A stretch of 64,000 nt of DNA, from positions 2,914,001 to 2,978,000 of the forward strand of contig RQOL01000699.1 of assembly GCA_013076295.1 (NCBI GenBank), given 5' to 3'. The position numbers were made by a program, and so were the translations under genes. Within the stretch, counting starts at the first letter, position 1. Every line of letters starts with the position of its first letter. This document shows, in pieces, positions 49,201-61,990 of the stretch. The DNA is from Sanderia malayensis. Lineage: Eukaryota > Cnidaria > Scyphozoa > Semaeostomeae > Pelagiidae. The notes under the pieces are model-generated. The model did not search any database and was not told where the DNA came from. It saw nothing but the letters and a program-made list of their open reading frames with translations.

Positions 49201-49771
49201 GAGCGGGACAGCAAGGTTTGTACTTTAGTTGTGCACATATTGATTTTATTGTTTCGTTTTTATTTCAATGTGTATTTTGTTTCAATAATGACGATTGGTC
49301 CTATGTTATCTTTGGTACATACCTTGCCATTTATTGCTTTCTCTACTTTCATTTGCTGCCTTGTTATCCCATGGTATTCCATTATATACCATTCACTACT
49401 TGCATCTTATACCACGCATACACTATGCACTAATTATTCCTATTCCTTGAGCCCACATGTATGTACGTTGTATGTATATTTTATATTATACAGGTTATGT
49501 TTAACGCCACAATAAGTTGATGTGGACCTGTGCTAACACAAACTTTGTTATTCCAGGTACTGCATTGACCATACTATACCCCAAGGAAGTATTTCACTTT
49601 AAGAAAATTATCAGAAACGGAAAGCGAACGACGCTGCAGAAAGTCAACATGACGAATGAAGATTTCGAGCCATTCATTGGTGGATACGAGGAAGCCCTGA
49701 CGTCACTCAAAGACTCAATCGAAACTGAAAGGTCACAGGGTTACAACAAGCAAGGAAACAAAAATAGATAA
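46245..49771 (+). CDS. DDX51: DEAD-box RNA helicase DDX51
   Basis: ATP-dependent RNA helicase, homologue of yeast Dbp6, acting in the nucleolus on pre-60S ribosome assembly. Exons: 46245-47503, 47655-47867, 47958-48187, 48471-48630, 48968-49215, 49557-49771; all GT-AG and in phase, 774 residues. It starts MDLFKVERYY; the first about 250 residues are a low-complexity Lys/Glu/Asp-rich extension with several KKKK clusters that can act as nucleolar signals. Core motifs are visible in order: LFPVQANVIPYIL (Q-like), APTGSGKT (I), LPSKDLAVQ (Ia), TPGRLVDH (Ib), DEAD within IIDEADRLL (II), SAT in LLFSATLT (III), LLICSDAMSRGID (V) and HRVGRTARAG (VI). The C-terminal KKIIRNG / EPFIGGYEEAL stretch fits the DDX51 family. 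The start codon is about 200 bp from the satellite array, so the promoter must be short or overlap it. Confidence 0.94.
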
Positions 49772-52700
49772 ACAACAAATTCGTGTTGAATTGAACAATG
49801 AACAATTATTTCAATTCATTGCGTCCCTATACTACAAAAGTTTATTTTTTATCATGAAAAAGTCTGTCCTCCTTCAGAAATATGGTCATAATTTGCGAGA
49901 ACTGAAAATACTTTGGGTTGTTGTGGTTAAATACTTCTTTTTGGAGCTTTTAAATCACCTTTCTCATGGTTTCTTGTTTCCTAATTTACAATTTTCCTTC
50001 CTGGTTGGCATTCCCAATGGTAACAATCAAACACTGGGTAGTTAAAGGGGCTAGCCTCCGGGCGGCTAAGCGCCGTCAAGTAATTCTATATTTTCCTTCA
50101 CAGTCAAAATAAGCATGCGCAGTGCAGATGTGAGTCATTCTGACATGATGATGTCATAATGGAGCAAGTTTTGTTCAAAAAAGTCAGTTGGCGGCAACGA
50201 AATGTTGAAAACGAAATTATGTTTTCACATATTTACAATACTGCTAGTACCATGTTAAAGTTTTTCATGTTATTCTTGTGATGAAATTTTCGGGATGTGG
50301 CAATTGCATAAACATTGGGTATTGTTGATTTCCTTAACATGTTTTGAGTTCAGACCACAGGGAAATGACAGTGGGAAAATAAATGAAGATATTAACCTTG
50401 TTGAGCCCAGATGCAGATGTAGTTGTAAATAAATTGTCTATTAAATGACCCAACTGACCAAAACAACACGAGAAGTGTCCAGTGGTGCCAGGTGTAAACA
50501 GGTTTATAAATATTAAAAACATTTTCAATAGAGCACCGGTTTTTTTAATAAGGATTGAATTTGCAGCACAGAATTCTATTTAATAGTTGTTTCATGGTTT
50601 TCATGAATCACAAGGCAAACCTGGGGTCTTGCAAATGGTGTTTTGTGTTTATGAAAGTCAGCTTCAATCAATTTCGTATTCAATTCACGTAATTAGACAA
50701 AAACATTCTCTTGTGCTTTGTTATGATGAGGATAAAAACCGAATACCTTTTATAGTATTCATGCCGACGCAAGTGGCGTGGCCAGTTGGGGAACATATGG
50801 TTATGAGGATATAAACGGTTTTTATATTATCAAAGGTTTTTGATAATACTGACGAAAAGAATTGCAGTGAGACCAACTCCCTCAAAAGCATTTAAGATAA
50901 AAAAAGCTGAGAAGAGAAATACACGAAGTACTTGTTTTTAACGCATGCGCTAAACCCACGTGGCACAGTTTAGGCCTTAGGCCTAGACTTGTTGCACGAG
51001 TCTCGATTGAGTGCAAGCACAACGAGACTCGTTTTCTAACAGTAAGAAAAGTGGGCAAATTTCGAAGCTTCGTTCCGAAAAATTCTGGTCTGTAAAATAC
51101 CTTAACCGTAACAAAGAAATTTGTCGCCGACCGGGCAGAGCGGCGCGCTTTTTTTGCTTTTTTGTTGTAGTACTCTTTGCAGCAAGTCATTGGTTAAAAA
51201 CATGAACACATAATGGTTATTTAAATCCACAGAAGCGCATTCATATTATTCTTGGTAAGTTTATTGTCTTACTTTGTGCATGCAGTAATTTAGGTACTCA
51301 AAATCACACTAAAAATAGGCCAATTGCGAAAACAATAATGTCATGTCGAGCTCAATATTTTGCACAAATTGTTCTACTACAATCAAAGATAAATTAGAAA
51401 ACTGTAAGTTTCAATGAGTACAATTACAGACTTGTGCAAGTTTTAAAAATGTCAACCACAGCTTTTTTTGCCTTCAAATTCGTTGTCAACGAGAGAAGTG
51501 AAAACAACAAAGTTCGATATTTTTGTTTATTAATGTTTTTGAATTTTTCTAGGTGAATTTGCATTCAAATGAATGAAGCAAAGACCAAGTGGAGACAAGT
51601 TAGTTAAATTTTGGACAGTATTTATTATTTACTTACAACAAAGACTTTAGTTTAATAAGAAGAGAAACAATAAAAACGATTTTTCGCAAAGTCCTTCCAG
51701 TGAAGTTGTATTATGCTTTGTATTCACTTGTGTTGTGGCATAGCTTTAGATCATGTAATGTGGTAGAACTTTTATCAAAATTGCAATTTGATTACGTGAT
51801 TACGTTCACTTGCGTTGTTTATTTATTACACAGCCTCTTTTTATTCAACTTTTTGTAACATAAATATTCAAAGTTACAAAATTGTAGCGGTCGCTTTGTT
51901 TCATTATTTCGAAAATTCCCGGCTTTTAATTCTCAGTGATGAAACTGTGGAAAATCCAGAATTCAGAACAAAATAAAAATTTGTAATGTTGACCAATCAG
52001 AATGCCGGTTATCAAATCCCTGCAATTTGATTGGCTCCGCCAACTTCTTGGCGGAGCAGCCCACTTTTTTAACTGTTAGTAAATAAGTCCCTGTACGGAG
52101 TTGTCCAACGAACGTATCACAGGGACGCAATGCAGTGAGTCTACCTTAGGCCAGCATGGTCGAGTCTAATAAAACTTTTTAAACGTATTATGATAGGTAG
52201 ACATGTAACTGTAAGCCAGTCAATTAATAAATAAATTACTGCTCACCTTTATCGTGCTTTACAATGTTATTGTTCTTGCAGACTTTCAACGAGGAATTCC
52301 TTAACAAGAGCAATTAAGCCACGAAAAATGAGTTGCCAAATGACTTAGTTGAACGCCGTTTGAATGGCCCACACACACCCTACCAAGCTTTTCGCCTTCC
52401 GATTGGTAGTTTAAAAAGTACCACAGTTGCTCCCAAAGGGACTACCTATTTTCTTCTCACGCACGCTTCTCGCATTTTAATTAGTTTTGAAAAGAATAGA
52501 AATACCAATGTTTAACCTCAGTGTTTTTTTACTTTAAATAAAACTAAACTACTCAAACAAAAAATTAAGATTAATCAACAAAACAGCAAAGTGATTATTG
52601 GTCGCAATTTTGAGATCCTACTCATACCGATTAAGCTATGAAAATAGGCGCAAAATTAAGGACCACGGAGCGTAAACAATTTTGACAATAGGAGAATACA

Positions 52701-53402
52701 TAATAATGTCAAAGCTACAATTTCAAACAGGAAAATCAGCAAAAGTATTGCCATTAAACACTACCCTGCGGTAAAAATTGTGCATAACACACAGCAGCTA
52801 TATAGTCTACGCAAGCAATGACTAACTTAGCCAGACTAAATATCAACTTTAACGGAGTTTAAATAACTGTTTCGTACGATTATGGATTATATATAATTAA
52901 TTAATCAAACTCTTATAGCAAGTAAATAAAAAAAGTCTGTACAGTTCAGCGATAAAATCAGCTTGAATCATTACTATGTAAAAAATAGCATATTGCTTAG
53001 ATTTGTAAGTAAACTTGGTAAGTTCAATTCAAGAATCGGTTCACGCATATCAAATCAATCATCGAGAAATATTGCAATAAAGTAAAATACTATTACTAAA
53101 AATAAAAATTTCAGATAACAAAGCAGGGTAGTTTTTCCGTTTAGCGGGGAAAATAAACTACAGACAAATATACATGCCAAAATATTTTTTATGTGTTGTG
53201 CGTAAGTGAACACGCAGATGTCTGGTCTCTTTCAAAAATGTATTTATCACTGTATACTTCTCGAAACAATTTAAGTTATTTTACAATTTGCAGCTTACAC
53301 CTGCAAAACAATGCAGTATAAAATGCGTTCAACTGTAATTAACTCACCATATTCTCTGAATGAATTATCTTCTTTGTTCTCGTCTCGAAGTAGTGAATGA
53401 AA
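49772..53402. other. Intergenic, nothing recognised
   Basis: Between the convergent stops of DDX51 and receptor 1. Open frames are short and unlike known proteins. A perfect hairpin with a GC-rich 10-bp stem lies at 52034-52057. Both 3' UTRs must lie at the two ends. Confidence 0.55.
52034..52057. other. Perfect 10-bp GC-rich hairpin
   Basis: GCTCCGCCAA, loop CTTC, TTGGCGGAGC. It is more GC-rich than anything nearby and flanked by CCAAT/ATTGG boxes (about 51994 and 52030). It does not match the histone 3' stem-loop. Role unknown. Confidence 0.5.
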
Positions 53403-56400
53403 TTACCGCTTTCTCCTTGATTTGTCCACCTGTGCATAGACTGGCGGGATTTTCCCTGAGCTTGGGTAGCCATCTTCGTCTAGCTTCGGCTCAGTGTAGG
53501 GTGGTGGCGGACGACGGCCTTCTGGGGCAGCTCGACGCCCGCTATTTTCACGACTGCGTGGCTTCTCTCCGTAGCCATCTGTATACGAAGTTGGTCCACC
53601 CGCACCGCCACCAGCAACAAGTGGGTAACCATTCTCATCCAGTCCCACTTCTGCATAGTCAGATGCTGGACCTTTAGTCGGTTTGGGACCCTTGCGACCA
53701 CCGCCTTCGCCAAGCTTGCCGTAGACCAATGCAGGTTTGTTTGGGTCTGCATATGTTGGTTCTGGAGCGTGTCTCATTCCTGGTTCATCAGCCTGAATAA
53801 TCAAAACACAAACACACATTGACAATTCAAATAGCTTTTGGAAAAGCTGCAATAGCGATAAACATTCAAATCCATTATTTCAAATCATTATTGATTCATC
53901 ATTCAATACAAGTTATTAGTGTAAATAAAAACACTTAATCATTATCGTATTCTTGAAATTATGAAATTAATCAGCAAACTTACAGTAGCATAATGACTTT
54001 CGTTTTTATGTGCCAAAGGATAATCAGGTTCCCTGCAAAAGATCACAAAAAACTAATGAATTACATTCATTGTGACAATTAAATGTTTCTGTAAATTATA
54101 AATTTCTTTCCAGCAGCCACAAATAATAAAATCGACAATAAATCACATTGGAAAGCAGTGGTGGAGTATTATAATCAGGATTAAAAAACACAAGAAGATA
54201 CAGCACATTTGTAATCTGCTTAAAGACTCTGGGCTTAAAGAACATCTGTCTAGCTTATGGTTTGCTTAGATCACAATTGAATATGCTAGCAAGCAGTTAG
54301 AAGGGAGAGGTTAATTAACAGTTTCATACAAAAAGAAAGATAATGAATATTAATACAGCTTTTAATGCTGAAAGAATTATGGAGTGAACATATGTTCTGA
54401 AGAATATTGAAAGACAACAAGTATTGTCAACATAAAAACAAAAGTGTTTGAAAATTCAAAATAAAATGAGTTTTCAATAGAAATAAATAGAAATACAGTA
54501 AAGAAAAAAATAGGAGAGATAAGATCATAAATTAATAACTAATGCATTTCAAAGAGATAAGACCTGAAAGTTTAGATAAATGGAAAATGGGAAAGTTACA
54601 AACCCTGAATCATGATCCTTGTCCCGGGCTAAAATGAAATAATAACATTGTGTTAAATTTGTCTTTATTTTGCCGTGTGAAGCTCTAGTTTAAAAAGCCT
54701 TGTATGAAATGACTTCACTACATATAGATATTTTTATCAATGGCTGGAAGACTCGCAAGTCAAGAATGCTTAATATTGTCACTCAAATTGAGAACTGGGC
54801 ATTTATGTAAAAACTATAGAGCTATGTAAGATATATTGACTGAAGATAGCAAAATGAACTCTTCAAGTAAAAAAAGGAAAACCTGATACCCCGTTTACTT
54901 CTCTTCATGCAATAACAGACCAAGAGGATTATCAGGATCAGGACAACCACCCCACCAACAGCTCCACCAATAATGGCTCCAGTGTTTAAACCTTTGGAAC
55001 CACCAGTTATTGGATCTTTTGGGGTTGTAACTGTAACAGCTGGGGAAGAAAATAGGAAAGTGATGTTAGTTATATTCCTAAAATAACAACTCAAATAACT
55101 TAGAATATTTTTATCAGAGTACTGAGAATGATTTAGCTTGAGAAATGGTTATTATGTATTCTTCACAGTATCAGTGGGAAATATGAAATGTTATCTGATC
55201 AAATTATTATTTTCATGAAATGAAAGATGGAATCTTCAAAGTAAATGAAATGTGTAAACTATATGATCACAACAGACCTGGTTAAATTGATGGTTTTCCC
55301 TTCAAAATATTTACTAGAAATCCAACTTTTGTTGGTTAAAAAAGGTTGTTTTTGAATCAAGATGAGAAAATGACTTCATAATTTGATTGTTTTCAGTTAG
55401 TGAACAAATAAATGTTGGAAGAATGATATTATTGCGTGAAAGATAATACCTGGTGTCTGCGTCTGTGTTGCAGTTGAAAGTGTTATTGCTACTGTACTTG
55501 GAATACTCCTGGTAGCACTATAAGTTGTTGTATAGGTTGTGTCTAGAAATTTTGTGATTAATTTAGCTGTTTGAATGAAATTCTGCTGTATTCTTGTTCA
55601 AATAAAACAGTAATTTTTGTCAAAGAAATTGTATGGTTAGTGGAAGTGTTAGTGGGATATGTTTTGAATTTCACACAGAAATAATTGACAATAAATTTCA
55701 GGCAGAAACAAGGGAAGACTGATACTGCCAGAATGAAATACTGCCAAAATACAGCTTAAAAATATCAAAAAGGTAAAAATATAAAAAGACATACTTGATG
55801 TTGGTAATGGTATTGGGTACTCAGAAACATGAGCAGTAAATGCTTGGCTTCTCTTTGTTGAGCTCATTGTGAGTTCAACTTGAGTGATGTTGATGTTAGA
55901 TGGAATCCCACACTTTGTTGTCCCTGATTTGTTGATTTCAACATTAGTATAACGGACAGTTCCATTTGAAACTTTAAAGCTGACAGTATATGTAACACTG
56001 CAAAGACCGGCTTGTTTCTTCTGCCATTGGACTTCAACGCAGGATGAATTTGGTTTACCAGCATTAAGATTTGGGTTGGCAAAATTTACTGTAAAAAACA
56101 TAATTAAAGTACCATAACAATAATGTGAATGACAGCAAAACATTTGACACCTTTTATGCAACTGGGAGAGAAAAAATCTTGCAACAACTGTCCAATGTAA
56201 AAGACATATTGGCAGTTACAATGCGAGGCTATAGTTTTATCAACACAGGAAAATGCGAAGCTCAAGCTAGAAAATAAAAGAACTTACATAAAACAGTAAC
56301 AGTTGTTTGAATATCAGCTGCATTTCCAATGCTGTTCTTTACACTGATAGTAAGGGTCTTATTGCAATAACTTGCATCAATGTTATTCATTGTGTATTCA

Positions 56401-57484
56401 GCATTGTAAATAAATTTGTATTGTTCATTGACAGTAAGAGCTGTTTTTGTGCTTGAACCAGACCATTGTACTTCAGCATTTGGTTTGGGATTTCCATCAA
56501 AACTTGTTACTACTGATAACATGCCATTTTCTGAAACTTCAATATTTTGTGCTGGAGTTGAAATGTAAGATGGGGTACCTTAAATGAAAAACAAACTCAT
56601 TTTAGTAAAATGACAGCAGTTAATAATAGAAAGTAAACAGTATATAACAGCATACACTCTCTTTTAATACAAGAAATTAATGCTGTGATTCTTATGAAAA
56701 AGATCATCTCAATTGAAGCACCAATTTCACTTTGGTTTTAATGCACTTATATTTCAAATGTCAAGCATATCATTGCTGCTTAAAAATTACAATAATATAA
56801 AAAACAGACTTACCTTGGATTGTTAACTTCACAACTGGTTTTAGATCATAAGTTAAAGTACCTGAGCCCCCTATAACTTGTGCAAAAACAATTGACTCAA
56901 ACTGAGGATGAGTGTCATTATATTGAAGATTGCTGATCATCAATGTACTATTGTTTGAAATTGCTGTTACTCTTCCATTCAATGAACTTGGTAAACTGCC
57001 AGACACAGTTATTGCTCCATTCAATGCAGTTCTTGTTGCTATTGTGGTTTTAGTATTGGAAGCAGTGTCATTGATAATCCAGTCTTGTCTGTTAAAATTT
57101 ACTATACCACCACCATTAAATGTATAACTCCAATGTAACCAAACAGCTGAATTTTTAAATGCTGTGATGGAGCTCGGTGAAGATAGTGCTTCATTTGGAA
57201 CACATGCCTGTGCTATAAAGAAAGGATACATAAAACAATACAATTATACCACAACCATTTCATAGATCATACGTTTTTGGATTGCTTAGTGTACCTTAGT
57301 TTTCATCTTGCCATCTCAATTTCTAATTTAGAAAACTGCTTTGCAACATTTTGTCATAAAAAATTCAATGTTAGGAATCTGACTTACCATTCACAGTCAT
57401 TATTGGTGCATGAATGCAAATCAAAATAAAAAAAATACATAAGTAACCATATCCGTATTGATAGCTTTGCGACGAAGGCGCCAT
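53403..57484 (-). CDS. Ig/FN3 transmembrane receptor 1, ITIM-like tail
   Basis: Single-pass receptor, 595 residues. Exons (-): 57388-57484, 56814-57212, 56288-56578, 55795-56088, 55450-55542, 54890-55039, 54604-54628, 53984-54032, 53403-53792; all in phase. Order: N-terminal signal or anchor segment, V-like Ig domain (33-165, WLHWSYTF and final VKLTIQG), I-like Ig domain (166-262, GNPKP and DASYC), FN3-like domain (263-360), Thr-rich stalk, membrane helix (about 412-436), long tail. Both Ig domains lack the normal Cys pair. The tail has nine Tyr in the last exon: LVYGKL (Y490) and SDYAEV (Y512) fit the ITIM pattern, and Y-x-E-x-x-L-D-E-N/D-G-Y-P occurs twice (Y512, Y565). This layout recalls Hydractinia Alr allorecognition proteins; that relation is inferred. 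The ligand is unknown. Its ectodomain is nearly identical to that of receptor 2. Confidence 0.87.
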
Positions 57485-57870
57485 TACAACGACGCAGACG
57501 ATGAACAACAGATCCAACTTTAGGCCACAAATCCAAGCTTGTACACAGACACGGAAGCCAATCGACCAAAATTCCAATTTTCCTCCACGATTCGACAAAC
57601 CAAGCTGGCAAATATATTCAACAATTGTTCATATTTCTCATCCACAGCAAAATACAATTTTAGAAAGATCTTTTAGTTCGGTTTAGCAAGACAAATCTTA
57701 GTTGAATTGGCAAGAATTGACCAAACCCATCCCTAACAAGAACAGACAGAAGTTAATCATCGTCGTGGTGTTTGTAAACCAGATGTGCGATTTCAATTTC
57801 ATTTTGCCCCACGGCCGCCGTCTGCATTGGTCTCCATGTCCTTGTTGCAGCCGCTACACGCATGAATCGC

Positions 57871-57914
57871 AGGGGGGAAGGGAGGGGGCGCTTTGGATCC
57901 GGGGGAGGGGGGGT
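57871..57914 (+). other. G-rich run, possible G-quadruplex
   Basis: Several runs of four to seven G within 44 bases, interrupted by CGCTTTGGATCC. It lies about 390 bp upstream of the receptor 1 start codon, on the strand opposite to the gene. Confidence 0.45.
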
Positions 57915-58241
57915 GTAAAAGATCACAGAATCAAGAGTAGGTCACATTTTCAAAAGTACATACAAGGCAAAAAACTTTGTAAAAATAAAAAAGATATTAC
58001 TTCTTTGATGTTATGTTTTAGGAATTGGGCTCCTGATATAAAGAAGCCTGCGCTGTTTTCTCCACTATATCCAGAGACTATCCAACGAACTCTGTTTTCC
58101 ATGTTGGGTGTTTTACGTGCTAGGAGCACGGAGCCAGTGAAAGAAGCGATGCAGTATTTAGCTCTGTATTTGATTTTAAATGACTGACTCTTACAAAATT
58201 TGGTATATTTACATCATTAAATCTGCATATTAAATCTTACA

Positions 58242-58528
58242 GAATCTGAATTTAAGCTTTTTTCAAACAGTAACAAAAGAAATGTTGGAGAAAATGAATT
58301 AAGTTGATAAAAATATGGAGATGAAACATTCTACTGATGAGCTTTAATGTGGCCCAACCTAATTCCGTGGACGTTGGTACCCAGGCCATGTAAAAAGTAG
58401 CTGGCGTGCAAGGTAATTACAAGAAAGCACTAACTCGATTCGTACGTGGACTCTCAATACAAGAATTTAAGATTTAAATAAGTTACAAAATAATTTTCCA
58501 ATAAAAATGTCCTTGCCGAAATTTTCTG
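58242..58528. repeat. Duplicated 287-bp block, copy 1
   Basis: Nearly identical to 62997-63283 in the same orientation. Each copy lies a short way 3' of a receptor tail exon (receptors 2 and 3). It marks the downstream end of the tandem gene duplication and is probably 3' UTR or 3' flank. Confidence 0.85.
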
Positions 58529-58650
58529 AAAATATGTCAGTTTAAAAAACTGCCACCTGTGGTACATATGACTTCAAACGCCCATATTTTAGACATGGTA
58601 CTGCATGCAACGAATTTCAATAGAATAAACAAATGGAATATGCATTCAGT

Positions 58651-61600
58651 CTATCTCACATTGACATAAGCATTATTTTGTTTCTGATCTGCATTTAAAA
58701 CATTTGTTGGAATTTCATATGCATGGCTTCCCGAGGTTCCATGAGCAGAATTCTTTGCATATGCAGGTGAGGTCAACGTTGTATAAGTTTGTTGCTTAGA
58801 TCTATCCTTATCTTCAAGTTCCATGTAATGCATATCCATATTAATGTCTAATTCTGGTCTTGAATTCCTGAAATGAAAGTCAACGAAACTTGAACAATCA
58901 AATCTAAAAAGTTGTAAATTTATCTTTTGTATAAGGGTATTTATCAATCGTAAATTTATCATTCTTAGCTTACCTTATGATACCACTGTCAACAAGCTCA
59001 CCTAAAAATATTAAAATATAATTTAAATAAATTATATAACCAAAAAAGCTCGTCAAAGAAATATCTAATGGGAAATCGCACGAGGAGTCAAGGTAAAGAT
59101 TTCAAAACAAAAGTTAAGTTATTTGAGCAAATAAAACAACCCTGTGGGAATGGCCAATACATAGTGGAATACTTGAGATAGGCTCTCGTTCTCGTGAATC
59201 ATTAATTTTTGAAATATTTGTGCTAGCGAGCTGGAAACTGTCTTAAATTTATCAAAATATCCTAATTAGTAGGATTAGACTTTTTGGGACTGATATTTCG
59301 ATCATTTTCCAAAATTTGATTTCGTAACCCTACGTGACTGGCCGATACAGAGTGGTATATACACCTACTTTATATAAGAAACTATTTATAAGAAACCATA
59401 GGGCCATATTTTCAAAACTTAAGAAACTTTGGTAAGAGATAGAGACATCATGTGACTAAAAAACATCAGGAAACTTTCTATATTGTCTAGCGTATTTAGT
59501 TTTGTTTTCTTTTGTTCCCAGCTACATTTTAATGGAATTTGCATTTCTTTTTGCTTCTCTATCCACTTCATGTTTGGCAACGATAAAAGATAAAGAGAAG
59601 GACGATGAATTAAGGAAAATTAGGTTTGGGTGTTAAGAAACTTTTCGTGCCATAAATAAGGTGAAAGACAAGAGACTCTTGTGCGACAATTTTAGATAGT
59701 TTCTTATAAAATAAATGGGTGTAGTCCTATCGTTGCATACCTTTACCATCATGATGTTTGAATTTATGAATCAGTAGAACAATGATAATGCAAACCAAAA
59801 TTGCAATGACGACATTATATGCAATATGAAGTGATGTTGGAGAATATTCTTTTGGGCAACTTCGTCTGCCCAAATCAGGTGCTAACGTTGTGGCGATAGT
59901 TGTATCGTGTAGCGTTGTTACGATGTTTGCTGTGACAAAAATGATGACAATTGTCTTAGCCCAGGTTAAATCATTAGTTTAGCATTATAAACAAAAATAA
60001 AGGACATTGTCTTAATATATACAAGTTTTTTCAAATGTATATGGACAGATTTTACGATGATACTAACTTGCATATAAGAACGGTATGCAAAACAAAAATG
60101 ACCAAAGTACGGGACAGAGCATACCTTTTGTTGTAGAAACATCAGTAGTGTGAGCAGAGGTTGGTAATGGAATCAGATATTCAGAAACACGAGCAGTAAA
60201 TGTTTGGCTTCTCTTCGTTGAGCTCATCGTGAGTTCAACTTGAGTAATGTTGATGTTAGTTGGAATACCACACTTTGTTGTTCCTGATTTGTTGATTTCA
60301 ACAGTAGTATAACGGACAGTTCCATTTGAATCTTTAAAGCTGACAGTATATGTAACACTGCACAGACCGGCTTGTTTCTTCTGCCATTGGACTTCAACGC
60401 AGGATGAATTTGGTTTACCAGCATTTAGAATTGGGTTGGCAAAATTCACTGTAAAAAGAGAATTAAAGTAAAGAAACAAGAATCTGAACGAAACAATTCT
60501 GTAATTCCACAGTCTTGAATTCCGTAATTTCCAGTTCCATGATTCCAAGTTCCCTGATGCGGATTTCAATTCCGTAGTTCCGCATTCCGTGTATTACACC
60601 GGTGGAGAAAGTCTTGTTATAACGGTTCAATGTTATTCTGTTTTAACTGTTATTAGTAGAGGGAAGTGTGCAACACGGTTGCAAAACTCAAACTGCTAAT
60701 TAAAAATAACTTACATAAAACAGAGACAGTTGTTTGGATATCAGCTGCATTTCCAACACTGTTTTTTACACTGATAGTAAGGGTCTTATTGCAATAACTT
60801 GCATCAATGTTATTCATTGTGTATTCAGCATTGTAAATAAATTTGTATTGTTCATTGACAGTAAGAGCTGTTTTTGTGCTTGAACCAGACCATTGTACTT
60901 CAGCACTTGGTTTGGGATTTCCATCAAAACTTGTCACAACTGATAACATGCCATTTTCTGAAATTTCCATATTTCTTGCCAGAGTTGAAATGTAGGATGG
61001 GGTACCTGAATTAAATAAAAAAATTATCTGAAATGTCATAAATGTCAAAAATGTCATAATAAACTGGGCAAAACAAATAGCAAAATAATTTTGTCAACTA
61101 ACTATGACGCCAGAGCCCTGCAGAAGACAGGGCTCACAAGGGTTACTTGGACACAAACAAATGTATCATTGAATCACAGCTTATTCAGTGGCTTGCAGCC
61201 CCACCCTTCTACCCCCCACCACCACCCCCAATGGAAGTGTCTCCATGCCACAGATTCAATTGAGAAAAGATAAGTAAGAAAAGGTTGACACTCCAGTTAT
61301 ATAAATAAATAAATAAATAAATAAATAAGAACTATGAAAAGAGCAGACTTTACCTTGGATTGTCAACTTCACAACTGGTTTTAGATCATAAGTTAAAGTA
61401 CCTGAGGCCCCTACAACTTGTGCAAAAACAATTGACTCAAACTGAGGATGAGTGTCATTATATTGAAGATTGCTGATCATCAATGTACTATTATTTGAAA
61501 TCGCTGTTACTCTTCCATTCAATGAACTTGGTAAACTACCAGATACAGTTATTGCTCCATTCAATGCAGTTCTTGTTGCTATTGTGGTTTTAGTATTGGA

Positions 61601-61990
61601 AGCAGTGTCATTGACAATCCAGTCTTGTCTGTTAAAATTTACTATACCACCACCATTAAATGTATAACTCCAATGTAACCAAACAGCTGAATTTTTCATT
61701 GCTGTGATGGAGCTCGGTGAAGATAGTGCTTCATTTGGAACACATGCTTGTGCTGTAAATAAAAATGTGTAAAAGAGTTTGCATAGGAATGGCAATCTAC
61801 CAAGCACATATTAATCAACTTATTCTTCTATTTATCTTTTTATCGGTTAAAGGGTATATACAGCACAATGTATGTACAACATAATAAAATACGTCATTTA
61901 AATTCATGTTCACAACGTGTTACCATTCGTTGACTTCGGAGAAGAAATTCCCAAGAAAAGCAGCAAAATCAATTTTGGAAGGGTTGACAT
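58651..61990 (-). CDS. Ig/FN3 transmembrane receptor 2, ITAM-like tail
   Basis: Single-pass receptor, 504 residues. Exons (-): 61924-61990, 61354-61752, 60715-61005, 60125-60448, 59741-59929, 58974-59001, 58651-58867; all in phase. Signal peptide MSTLPKLILLLFLGISS; V-like Ig domain (23-156), I-like Ig domain, FN3-like domain, short stalk, membrane helix (about 396-414, AYNVVIAILVCIIIVLLI), then a 90-residue tail. Exons 2 and 3 have exactly the lengths of those in receptor 1 (399 and 291), and about 96 percent of residues in the first Ig domain are the same. The tail is unrelated to that of receptor 1: YMEL (Y447) and YTTL (Y461) lie 10 residues apart, an ITAM-like spacing, and YVNV (Y500) fits a Grb2-type SH2 site. 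Phosphorylation and signalling are inferred from motifs only. Confidence 0.88.
60480..60592. repeat. ATTCCGTAATTCC-type degenerate minisatellite
   Basis: A run of variants of AATTCCGTA / AGTTCCATG in the intron between the I-like Ig and FN3 exons of receptor 2. Receptor 1 lacks it at the matching place, so it arose or expanded after the duplication. Confidence 0.6.
61301..61329. repeat. ATAA tetranucleotide microsatellite
   Basis: About seven copies of AAAT/ATAA in intron 2 of receptor 2, 25 bp from the end of the V-like Ig exon. Confidence 0.9.

Larger units (their letters stand above)
57485..58650. other. Intergenic between receptors 1 and 2
   Basis: Holds the receptor 1 promoter, a G-rich run at 57871-57914 and one copy of a 287-bp duplicated block (58242-58528). 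A plus-strand open frame of about 160 codons (57702-58187) crosses the G-rich run and has no recognisable content. Confidence 0.55.

Noticed and set aside
57702..58187. Plus-strand open frame of about 160 codons
   Set aside because: It crosses a G-rich low-complexity run, has no domain or splice context, and lies opposite the receptor 1 promoter.
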